Source: DATFES01 sp035457725
GTDB lineage: Bacteria; Pseudomonadota; Alphaproteobacteria; CACIAM-22H2
Assembly (NCBI GenBank): GCA_035457725.1
Contig: DATIBC010000073.1
Span: 1-15,146 of the forward strand
Direction: 5' to 3'
DNA length: 15,146 nucleotides
Shown: positions 1 through 6,417 of the stretch, piece after piece
Numbering within the stretch: the stretch's first letter is position 1
How the letters are laid out: each line of letters begins with the position of its first letter
Made by a program: the position numbers and the translations under genes
The notes under the pieces: generated by a model
The model's database searches: none
Seen by the model: the letters and a program-made list of their open reading frames with translations, nothing else
What the model was told of the DNA's origin: nothing

Positions 1-85
1 AGGAACAGGAGATCTCCAAACGCTTGCCAAATCGCAAAGCGTCACCTCATCAGCTTGAGCGGACCAACCGGCTCACGGGCGAGCT
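1..85. other. Left edge, no gene recognised
   Basis: The 85 bases between the window edge and the stop codon of the leftward tautomerase gene show no recognisable coding segment, RNA gene or clear terminator hairpin. They could be the intergenic space downstream of the leftward gene. The neighbour to the left lies outside the window. Confidence 0.4.
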
Positions 86-655
86 CTATCTTGGCTTCGC
101 GCGCGCCTCGCCGAGGTCGTTCCATACCATCTGGTCGACGAGCTTGCCCTCCTTGACCGTGAAACGATCTATGAAACGGATACCTTCGAACGTTGATCCA
201 TCGGACCACTCGCCCGATAGGGTCCCGAAACAATAGACCACGGTCGTCTCCTCGTCTGGCGCCTCGTCGAACCGCTCGTAGCGCTTCTTGGCAAAGCGGT
301 AGCGCGGCCGCGCCCAATCGACCAACGCCTCGAGGCTGTCGAGCCGAACGCCGCCGGGAAGCGTCATGGCGAAACCGGATGCAAGGTGGACGCACGCGCC
401 CGCAAGGTCGCGGGCCTCCATCGCCTTGAGGAACTCACGCACCGCGGCTGTCGCATCGGGCAGCGCCTTGCCCGGCGCACGCGCCGCGACACCGCCGCGC
501 ATGTAGGACGCGGGCGCTACCTCGTCGATCACCACCGTGGTCCCTTCGAGCGGCGCGGCGATCGTCGCGCGCACAGCGCGCGTGATGCGGCGCATCAACG
601 CTTCACGCACGCTCGCGTCGTAGCCTTCGAGCAGCCTCACCGTCACGACCGGCAT
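86..655 (-). CDS. 4-oxalocrotonate tautomerase-like / SnoaL (NTF2)-like fusion protein
   Basis: This is a 189-aa two-domain protein. Starting at 655 gives Met-Pro-Val-Val-Thr, so removal of the initiator Met exposes the N-terminal proline that is the catalytic base of the 4-oxalocrotonate tautomerase superfamily. A good Shine-Dalgarno (GGGAGG on the minus strand, at 661-666) sits 5 bases upstream. The longer reading back to 730 would bury this proline, so I rejected it. Residues 1 to about 65 look like a single tautomerase subunit with several arginines near positions 17-28. Residues from about 75 to 189 look like a SnoaL/NTF2-like cone domain, which often serves as a small-molecule pocket (segments such as AVREFLKAME, FIDRFTVKEGKLVDQ). 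The gene diverges from the GntR-led operon and may share its control. The substrate is unknown. The tautomerase call is fairly secure and the second domain moderately so. Confidence 0.75.
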   Translation of the reverse strand: MPVVTVRLLEGYDASVREALMRRITRAVRATIAAPLEGTTVVIDEVAPASYMRGGVAARAPGKALPDATAAVREFLKAMEARDLAGACVHLASGFAMTLPGGVRLDSLEALVDWARPRYRFAKKRYERFDEAPDEETTVVYCFGTLSGEWSDGSTFEGIRFIDRFTVKEGKLVDQMVWNDLGEARAKPR

Positions 656-802
656 TGCCCCCTCCCTCGCCTCCTCGCCGCGCGCCCCGATCGCCGCAGC
701 AACAAGCCGGGAGGCAAAAGTCATATTCACATAGCATTAGGCCTTGCCGCATGGTAGGAGTCGCCCGCTTGTCAGAGGGCCAACGCGAGGAGAGGCCATT
801 TC
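656..802. promoter_or_regulatory. Divergent promoter region between the tautomerase gene and the GntR-led operon
   Basis: These 147 bases separate two divergently transcribed genes, so both promoters and probably the operator of the GntR-family protein should lie here. A locally A/T-richer patch around 715-740 (containing CATATTCACATAG) stands out from the GC-rich surroundings and is the best place to expect -10 elements. A weak TTG-N9-CAA half-site pair (769-783) lies just before the Shine-Dalgarno of the regulator gene. It is too short to call as an operator from sequence alone. Confidence 0.45.
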
Positions 803-1651
803 ATGCCCATCCGCGCCGTGAAACGCGTTGCGTCCGTGGCACGCGTGGCGCCGCCGCGGCGCGCCGGCATGCGCGTCGTCCCGGCCGCGGTCGACCCTCG
901 CTTGCCGACGCCGCTCTATCACCAGATTTACATCTTGCTGCGCGAGCAGATTCTCGACGGAGTCTACGGCGTCGAGGCGCGCGTGCCGACCGAGCAGGAG
1001 TTGATGCAGCGGTTCCATGTCTCGCGCATAACCGCCAAACGCGCACTCGACGAGCTTGCCGCCGAGGGCCTGGTCGTTCGCAGTCGCGGGCGCGGCACGC
1101 GGGTCGTCGGACCGCTGCCGAGCCGGCCGGTCCCGGCCAACATCACCGGGCTGCTCGAGAACCTATTGATGGTGGGACTCAAGACCGAGGTGCAGATCCT
1201 CGAGTTCGACTACGTGCCGGCGCCAGCCGCGGTGGCGCACGCGCTCCAGCTTGCGCCGGGCGCCGAGGCGCAGCGCGCGGTGCGGGTGCGCCTGCTTGAT
1301 CCGACGCCGCTGTCGTACACCACGAGCTACGTGCCCGCGGACCTTGGCCGCGCCTTCGGGCGCGAGGAGCTGGCGACGACGCCACTCCTGGCTCTCCTTG
1401 AGCGCGCGGGCTGCCTCATCGGCAGCGCCGACCAGACGATTTCGGCCGCGCTCGCCGACACGGTCGTGGCGCCACGGCTCGCCGTGCGCGTAGGCTCGCC
1501 GCTGCTGTCGGTGACGCGGACCGTATTCGACCAGACCGGCCGGCCGGTCGAGCATATCCACATTCTTTACCGGCCCGATCGGTATAACTACCGGATGAAG
1601 CTGTCGCGCGTGCAAGGCGCGGCGACCAAGCTATGGTCGCCCGCGGCGTGA
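803..1651 (+). CDS. GntR-family transcriptional regulator, HutC/UTRA type
   Basis: This 282-aa protein matches the HutC subfamily of GntR regulators in length and layout. Residues about 31-105 form the winged helix-turn-helix, with the typical PLYHQI...LREQI opening, the P-x-E-x-E-L-x-x-F-x-V-S-R-x-T recognition region and an EGLVVRSRGRGTRV wing. Residues about 110-260 form the UTRA ligand-binding domain, including the usual L-L-S-V-T-R-T-V and Y-R-P-D-R-Y-N-Y-R segments near the end. The start at 803 follows GAGGAGAGG (787-795) with 7 bases spacing. A second Met at codon 23 is possible but has poorer support. The gene heads the importer operon and faces the tautomerase gene, so it probably represses one or both and is released by the imported compound or a breakdown product. 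HutC-type proteins commonly bind organic acids or sugars; the actual ligand is not evident. Confidence 0.9.
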   Translation: MPIRAVKRVASVARVAPPRRAGMRVVPAAVDPRLPTPLYHQIYILLREQILDGVYGVEARVPTEQELMQRFHVSRITAKRALDELAAEGLVVRSRGRGTRVVGPLPSRPVPANITGLLENLLMVGLKTEVQILEFDYVPAPAAVAHALQLAPGAEAQRAVRVRLLDPTPLSYTTSYVPADLGRAFGREELATTPLLALLERAGCLIGSADQTISAALADTVVAPRLAVRVGSPLLSVTRTVFDQTGRPVEHIHILYRPDRYNYRMKLSRVQGAATKLWSPAA

Positions 1652-1702
1652 CGCATCGAATGGCTGATTGGTGAAGCGATGAACGCAAAGGGAGAGAAAC
1701 GA

Positions 1703-2944
1703 ATGACCATCAGGACCAATACCTCGCAGATCTCGCGCCGGGCGGCGCTCGGCGGCGCGGCGGCGGGCGCCGTCGTCGGGACGCTCGGATGCCCGGCGAT
1801 ACTCCAGGCGCAGCCGGCCGCGATCAAGGTCGGCGTTCTGCACCCGGTGACGGGGGCGCTCAGCTATTCCGGCACGCAGTCGCGCGCCGGCGCGCTGATG
1901 GCGATCGAGGAGATCAACGCCGCCGGCGGAATCAAGGCGCTGGGCGGCGCCAAGCTCGAGCCGCTGCTGGCCGACGCGCAGTCGAAGCCGGATGTCGGCG
2001 CGGCGGAAGTCGAGAAGTTGAACGAGGCCGGCGTCGCCGCGATCGTCGGCGCCTACGCCAGCGGCATAACGCTCGCCACCACGCAGGCCGCCGCGCGTCA
2101 CGGTGTTCCTTGCGTGGTCGACGTCGCGGTCGTCGACCAAGTGGTGACACGCGGCCTCACCAACGTCTTCCGCTTCGGGCCCGGCATCAAGACGATCGTC
2201 GATACGGCGATGGATAACCTGGTCAAGATCAACGACCAGGCCGGCAAGCCGGCGAAAACCGTGATGATCGTGCATGAGGAATCGGCGTTCGGCTCCGGCA
2301 TGGCGAAAACGCTCAACGAAGAACTGCCGAAGCGCGGCTTCGAGATCGTCGAGACGATCAAGCACGCCAACCCGACGCGCGACTTCTCCAACATCGTGCT
2401 GCGCGTCCAGGCGCGCAAACCGGACTTGATCATCCCCTCCAACTACTACGACGAATACGTGCTGCTCGCCCGCGCGCTCCGGCAACAGAAGGTGTCGGCC
2501 AAGGCGATCTACTCGATCCTCGGCGGGGGCGCCTCGAGCTACAAGTTCGTCAAGGAGTTCCCGGACGCCGCCGCCTACGTCATGGACTGCAATCACTGGT
2601 TCGACCCGCGCAAGACCGAGGCGCTCAAGCTCAAGGAGAAGACCGAGAAGCAGAATCTCTTCTACACGTACGAGGTCTTCCTCAACTGGTGCTGCGTCAA
2701 GCTGTTCGCCGACGCGCTCGAGCGCGCGGCGTCGGCCAAGCGCGAGGCGATCATGGCGGCGCTCGCCGGCTCGACGTGGGACAAGCACATCATGCCCTAC
2801 GGCCCGACCAAGTTCGTCAACGGCCAAAACACCGGCGCGCGTCCAGTAACGACGCAGGTGCTCGACCGGGACATCAAGGTGATCTTCCCGCTCGAATTCG
2901 CCTCGGGCAACGTCATTTATCCGATGATGGTGCGCAAGGCGTAA
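1703..2944 (+). CDS. HAAT-family ABC transporter substrate-binding protein with Tat-type signal
   Basis: This is a 413-aa periplasmic binding protein of the branched-chain-amino-acid/amide type (Peripla_BP_6, LivJ/LivK-like). The mature part opens with IKVGVLHPVTGALSYSG, then GALMAIEEINAAGGI and a DAQSKPDVGAAEVEKL segment, all family hallmarks. The N-terminus (residues 1-33) holds S-R-R-A-A-L at 11-16, then a Gly/Ala-rich hydrophobic stretch and a probable cleavage site after L-Q-A. This resembles a twin-arginine signal, suggesting export of the folded protein. The start at 1703 has AGGGAGAG (1689-1696) six bases upstream; an in-frame ATG at 1679 lacks such support and would lengthen the signal's n-region. 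The gene lies 51 bp after the regulator and ahead of the permeases. Its ligand sets the uptake specificity of the cluster. Relatives bind amino acids, amides, urea or aromatic acids, so specificity cannot be assigned. Confidence 0.92.
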   Translation: MTIRTNTSQISRRAALGGAAAGAVVGTLGCPAILQAQPAAIKVGVLHPVTGALSYSGTQSRAGALMAIEEINAAGGIKALGGAKLEPLLADAQSKPDVGAAEVEKLNEAGVAAIVGAYASGITLATTQAAARHGVPCVVDVAVVDQVVTRGLTNVFRFGPGIKTIVDTAMDNLVKINDQAGKPAKTVMIVHEESAFGSGMAKTLNEELPKRGFEIVETIKHANPTRDFSNIVLRVQARKPDLIIPSNYYDEYVLLARALRQQKVSAKAIYSILGGGASSYKFVKEFPDAAAYVMDCNHWFDPRKTEALKLKEKTEKQNLFYTYEVFLNWCCVKLFADALERAASAKREAIMAALAGSTWDKHIMPYGPTKFVNGQNTGARPVTTQVLDRDIKVIFPLEFASGNVIYPMMVRKA

Positions 2945-3107
2945 GGAAGGCGCGATCGCGCCCGACGCGCGGGTCGCCCCCGCCGCCTCGGCGCGATCTC
3001 GGTGCGTAAGCCGCTCGCCTCCTCCCGACGGGGCGGGGATGGAGTCTTGTGCGAAGACGGCGGCGGGGCTGGGTTATCGCCTCGCGACGATAGGCGTCAT
3101 CACGAGC
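2945..3107. other. Intercistronic gap with GC-rich palindromes
   Basis: This is the largest gap inside the rightward operon. It separates the binding-protein gene from the permease gene. It is very GC-rich and contains a perfect 14-bp palindrome just after the stop codon, annotated separately, plus smaller potential stems (for example CCCGACGGG near 3024-3032). No U-run follows, so a classical intrinsic terminator is not supported. An RNA structure that stabilises the upstream message or attenuates read-through is plausible. Part of the gap is open as an N-terminal extension of LivH from an ATG at 3039. Confidence 0.5.
2949..2962. promoter_or_regulatory. Perfect 14-bp palindrome 3' of the binding-protein gene
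   Basis: GGCGCGATCGCGCC reads identically on both strands and begins 4 bases after the stop codon of the binding-protein gene. In RNA it would form a 5-bp all-G/C stem with a GATC loop. Its position fits an intercistronic stem-loop that favours high binding-protein expression over the permeases. That role is inferred from position only. Confidence 0.45.
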
Positions 3108-3980
3108 ATGTTTGATCTCGCTATCATCCTGCCGGCGATCGTCAACGGCCTCACCTTCGGCGCCATCTACGCGTTGGTGGCGCTGGGGTTGACCCTGATC
3201 TATGGCGTGCTCCATATCATCAACTTCGCCCACGGCAGCCTGTTGATGCTGGCGCTCTACGGCGTGTTCTTCCTCAACCGCATATGGGGCATCGACCCTT
3301 ATCTCGCGATCGTCGTCCTGGCGCCCGCCTTCTTCGCCCTTGGCTATGTCCTGCAATGGTCGATCATCGGGCGGGCGGGCCACGGCAAGGATCAGAACGT
3401 GCTGCTGGTCACGCTCGGCGTGTCGATCGTCATCGAGAACTTGGCCCTCTATTTCTTCAGCGCCGACACGCGCGCGGTCGATACGGCCTATACCTTCGTC
3501 ATGGTCGACCTCGGCGTGGCGCTGGTGCCGTTGCCGCGGCTCATCGCCTTTGTCGCCTCGCTCGTCGTGGCGCTCGGCTTGTGGGTCGTCATCCAGCACA
3601 GCGATCTTGGCCGCGCCATTCGCGCGGTGGCGAAGGAGCGGCAGGGCGCGCAGCTCGTCGGCATCGACGTCGACCATATCTTCGCCATGAGCTTCGGCAT
3701 CGGAACCGCCTGCCTCGGCGCGGCCGCATGCCTTCTTCTGCCCACATTCTACGTCTCGCCCACCGTCGGCCACGTCTTCGTTCTCGTGGCCTTTACCGTG
3801 GTCGTCCTCGGCGGCATGGGCAGTTTTCCGGGCGCGCTGCTGGGCGGCTTCATCATCGGCGTCACCGAGTCCCTGGGCGGCCTGTTTCTCGGCGAGTCGC
3901 TCGGCCAGATCGGCATTTCCCTGATCTTCATCGCCGTGCTGCTCTTCCGGCCGACCGGCCTGTTCGGCGGCCGGGCCTGA
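3108..3980 (+). CDS. livH: HAAT-family ABC transporter permease, LivH type
   Basis: This is a 290-aa inner-membrane permease. It contains the LivH signature near the N-terminus (NGLTFGAIYALVALGLTLIYG, then INFAHGSLLML) and the cytoplasmic coupling-loop region (GRAIRAVAKERQGAQLVGID). It ends with the usual MGSFPGALLGGFIIGVTESL and FRPTGLFG. About eight hydrophobic segments are visible. The start is uncertain. Met at 3108 gives a protein beginning MFDLAIILPAIV, which matches the family's usual length but has only a weak Shine-Dalgarno. An upstream in-frame ATG at 3039 would add 23 residues and sits directly against a GGGGCGGGG run with no spacer. LivH pairs with the LivM product to form the translocation path and is energised by the two ATPases encoded downstream. 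Confidence 0.9.
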   Translation: MFDLAIILPAIVNGLTFGAIYALVALGLTLIYGVLHIINFAHGSLLMLALYGVFFLNRIWGIDPYLAIVVLAPAFFALGYVLQWSIIGRAGHGKDQNVLLVTLGVSIVIENLALYFFSADTRAVDTAYTFVMVDLGVALVPLPRLIAFVASLVVALGLWVVIQHSDLGRAIRAVAKERQGAQLVGIDVDHIFAMSFGIGTACLGAAACLLLPTFYVSPTVGHVFVLVAFTVVVLGGMGSFPGALLGGFIIGVTESLGGLFLGESLGQIGISLIFIAVLLFRPTGLFGGRA

Positions 3981-3987
3981 GTCGGCC

Positions 3988-4959
3988 ATGTTGCGCGCCG
4001 CGGTCACCGGGGCGGTCATGGCGGCGGCGCTCGCGGCGCCATTCCTCATCGCCTCCGACTTTTGGCTCGGCTTTCTCATCACCGTGCTCCTTTTTGCCTA
4101 CATGGGCATGGCCTGGAACGTATTGGGCGGATACGCCGGACAGTTTTCGTTCGGACATGCGGTGTTCTTCGGCGCCGGGGCTTACACCTCCTCGATTCTT
4201 CACGTCACTTTCGGACTTAACCCGTGGATCGGACTCGCGTTCGCCGCGCTCGCCGGCGGCGGCGTCGGCGCACTGATCGGCTTTCTGTCGTTCCGCTTCG
4301 GCCTGCGCGGCTCGTATTTCGCCCTGATCACGCTCGCCTTCGCCGAGGTCTTCCGCATCCTCGCCAACTGGGTGGAGTTCACAGGCGGCGGCGTCGGCCT
4401 CTACATCCCGCTCAAGGTGCACCCCGCCAACCTGCAATTCGGCACCAAGGCCGGGTATTACTACGTCGCGCTTGCGTTGACGCTCGCCTCGCTGGCCATC
4501 GCCGCGTGGCTCGAGCGCTCGCGCTTCGGCGCGTGGCTCAAGGCGATCCGCGAAAACGAGGACGCCGCGCGCGCGCTCGGGATCGACGCCTTCGTCTGCA
4601 AGCTCAAGGCGATCATGCTGTCGGGCGCGATGACGGGCGTCGGCGGCGCGTTCTATGCCCAATACTACCTTTACATTGATCCCGGCATCGCCTTCGGTCC
4701 GGCGGTATCGGTCGAGATCCTCTTGGTGCCGATCATCGGCGGGCTTGGCACGGCGCTTGGTCCGCTTCTCGGGTCGGCCGTGCTCCAGGGGGCGGGCGAG
4801 TTGGCGCGCCGCGTCATGGGCGATGTACCAGGGCTCAACCTGGTTTTCTATGGCCTTCTTCTCGTCGTTATGGTGCGTTTTCTGCCCGATGGCCTGATCG
4901 GACTCGCCGCTCGCCTGCGGACGCTACGTCGGCGCGCTAAGGTTCTCGCCGATGCTTGA
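3988..4959 (+). CDS. livM: HAAT-family ABC transporter permease, LivM type
   Basis: This is a 323-aa inner-membrane permease, the partner of LivH. It shows the LivM core motifs: MAWNVLGGYAGQFSFGHAVFFGAGAY, LRGSYFALITLAFAEVFRIL, the coupling loop SRFGAWLKAIRENEDAARALGID, and MTGVGGAFYAQYYLYIDP followed by VEILLVPIIGGLGT. About nine to ten membrane segments are visible. It starts 7 bases after the LivH stop, and its end overlaps the next gene by 8 bases (ATGCTTGA), which points to translational coupling. The C-terminal tail is short and Arg-rich, with no fused ATPase domain as seen in some LivM-LivG fusions. Confidence 0.92.
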   Translation: MLRAAVTGAVMAAALAAPFLIASDFWLGFLITVLLFAYMGMAWNVLGGYAGQFSFGHAVFFGAGAYTSSILHVTFGLNPWIGLAFAALAGGGVGALIGFLSFRFGLRGSYFALITLAFAEVFRILANWVEFTGGGVGLYIPLKVHPANLQFGTKAGYYYVALALTLASLAIAAWLERSRFGAWLKAIRENEDAARALGIDAFVCKLKAIMLSGAMTGVGGAFYAQYYLYIDPGIAFGPAVSVEILLVPIIGGLGTALGPLLGSAVLQGAGELARRVMGDVPGLNLVFYGLLLVVMVRFLPDGLIGLAARLRTLRRRAKVLADA

Positions 4960-5701
4960 GGCCATTCGCATTACCAAGCGATTCGGCGGCTTGGTCGCGG
5001 TAGCCGAGGCGAGCCTGCACGTACCCGAAGGTCGCATTGTCGCCCTTATCGGGCCCAACGGCGCCGGCAAGACGACGTTGTTCGCGACGATCGCCGGCTT
5101 TCTCGCGCCCGACACGGGCGAAGTGCGCTTCCTGGGCGAGAACGTCACCAGCCTTGCCCCGGAGGCGATATGCCGCCGAGGCCTGGTGCGGACCTTCCAG
5201 ATCGCCCAACCGTTCGGCGGCTTGAGCGTACGCGAGAACATCGCCATCGGCGCGCATGCGCGAATCGCCGACCGGCGCCAAGCGCTGGCGCTGGCCGAGC
5301 AAGTCGCCGCCGAACTCGCCATGACGGTTCTCCTCGACCAGACGGCCGCGGCGCTGACCGTCGCCGGGCGCAAACGGCTCGAACTCGCCCGCGCGCTCGC
5401 CACCCGGCCGAAGCTGCTACTGCTCGACGAAGTCATGGCCGGCCTCAATCCGTCCGAGGTCGACGACATCGTCGCCGTCGTCCGGCGGGTCCGCGACCGC
5501 GGAGTGACCGTATTGCTGATCGAGCACGTGATGCAGGCGGTGATGAGCCTTGCCGAGCACGTCTATGTGCTGAACCAAGGCCGCATGATCGCCGAGGGGC
5601 CGCCGCTTCACGTCGCGCGGCTGCCGCAGGTGGTCGAGGCCTATCTCGGCCATGGCGCGGCGGTGCGCCTCGGCGCACAGGCGGTGGAGATCGCCACATG
5701 A
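4952..5701 (+). CDS. livG: HAAT-family ABC transporter ATP-binding protein, LivG type
   Basis: This is a 249-aa cytoplasmic ATPase. Walker A is GPNGAGKTT at residues 34-42. The Q-loop region is VRTFQIAQPFGGLSVRENI, as in LivG proteins. Walker B is LLLLDE at 155-160, and the H-loop is LIEHVM. The ABC signature is unusual: the segment at 135-139 reads L-T-V-A-G and continues into RKRLELARALA, instead of the canonical L-S-G-G-Q. Related degenerate signatures are known among LivG-type subunits, so this need not mean loss of function, and the partner LivF carries a canonical signature. The start overlaps the end of livM by 8 bases, and the stop overlaps the livF start (ATGA). Confidence 0.92.
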   Translation: MLEAIRITKRFGGLVAVAEASLHVPEGRIVALIGPNGAGKTTLFATIAGFLAPDTGEVRFLGENVTSLAPEAICRRGLVRTFQIAQPFGGLSVRENIAIGAHARIADRRQALALAEQVAAELAMTVLLDQTAAALTVAGRKRLELARALATRPKLLLLDEVMAGLNPSEVDDIVAVVRRVRDRGVTVLLIEHVMQAVMSLAEHVYVLNQGRMIAEGPPLHVARLPQVVEAYLGHGAAVRLGAQAVEIAT

Positions 5702-6414
5702 GCGCGGCCGCGCTGCTCGAGGTGCATGACCTGCGCGCCGGCTACGGCGACGTCGCGGTCCTGCACGGCGTTGATCTCGCGGTTCAGCCGGGCGAGATCG
5801 TCGCCGTGCTCGGTTCGAACGGGGCCGGCAAGTCGACGCTCAACAACAACGTGTGCGGGCTGTATCGCGCCTTCGCGGGCGCGGTGCGCTTCGCGGGCGA
5901 GGACATCACGCGGGCGCGGCCCGCCGACATCGTCGCCCGTGGACTGATCCAGGTGCCCGAAGGGAGACGTGTGTTTCCGAACCTGACGGTGCGCGAGAAT
6001 CTCGATCTCGGCAGCTATCGCCGGGGTCGCCGACGGCGCGCCGAAAATCTCGACCGCGTCGCGGTGGTTTTCCCGCGACTTAAGGAGCGTCTCGGCCAGG
6101 TCGCCGGCACGCTATCGGGTGGCGAGCAGCAGATGCTGGCGATCGGCCGCGGCCTTATGGCCGAACCCAGGCTCCTGATCCTCGACGAGCCGTCGTTGGG
6201 CCTGTCTCCGCTCCTGGTCGAGGAGATGTTTGCGCTCATCTCGCGTTTGCACCAGGAAGGTTTGGCGATGTTATTGGTCGAACAAAACGTCGTACAGTCG
6301 CTGTCGTTCGCCGCGCGGGCCTACGTGATGGAAAACGGCCGGATTGTTCTGTCGGGCGATGCGGCCAGTCTCCGCGACGACCCGGCGCTCAAGAAGGCGT
6401 ATCTCGGGATGTGA
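5698..6414 (+). CDS. livF: HAAT-family ABC transporter ATP-binding protein, LivF type
   Basis: This is a 238-aa cytoplasmic ATPase, the usual LivF length. Walker A is GSNGAGKST at residues 39-47, and the Q-loop region is GLIQVPEGRRVFPNLTVREN, diagnostic for LivF. The signature is LSGGEQQMLAIGRGL starting at 139, and Walker B is LLILDEPSLGL with Asp163-Glu164. The switch His is replaced by Gln in LLVEQNV, as is normal for LivF. After Walker A the sequence reads TLNNNVCGL, where relatives usually have TLLxTISGL, a mild oddity. The ATG overlaps the livG stop (ATGA), so translation is coupled. The ORF is open further upstream, but that extension lies out of frame over livG and is not used. Confidence 0.93.
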   Translation: MSAAALLEVHDLRAGYGDVAVLHGVDLAVQPGEIVAVLGSNGAGKSTLNNNVCGLYRAFAGAVRFAGEDITRARPADIVARGLIQVPEGRRVFPNLTVRENLDLGSYRRGRRRRAENLDRVAVVFPRLKERLGQVAGTLSGGEQQMLAIGRGLMAEPRLLILDEPSLGLSPLLVEEMFALISRLHQEGLAMLLVEQNVVQSLSFAARAYVMENGRIVLSGDAASLRDDPALKKAYLGM

Positions 6415-6417
6415 GCC

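Noticed and set aside
656..730. Upstream extension of the tautomerase to an ATG at 730
   Set aside because: It would add 25 residues before the catalytic proline. The internal start at 655 has a good Shine-Dalgarno and gives the expected Met-Pro N-terminus.
769..783. TTG-N9-CAA as GntR operator
   Set aside because: The half-sites are only three bases long and the flanks do not match. Such pairs are expected by chance.
1785..1800. Lipobox in the binding protein (T-L-G-C)
   Set aside because: The -3 residue is Thr instead of Leu/Val, and a better signal peptidase I-like site (L-Q-A) follows. A lipoprotein is possible but weakly supported.
1631..2827. 398-aa minus-strand open frame opposite the binding-protein gene
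   Set aside because: Shadow frame caused by GC-rich third positions on the plus strand. It has no family resemblance and conflicts with a well-supported gene.
2913..4082. 389-aa minus-strand open frame rich in Asp, Glu, Arg and His, antisense to livH
   Set aside because: Low-complexity composition typical of the complement of GC-rich coding DNA. The plus strand encodes an unmistakable permease.
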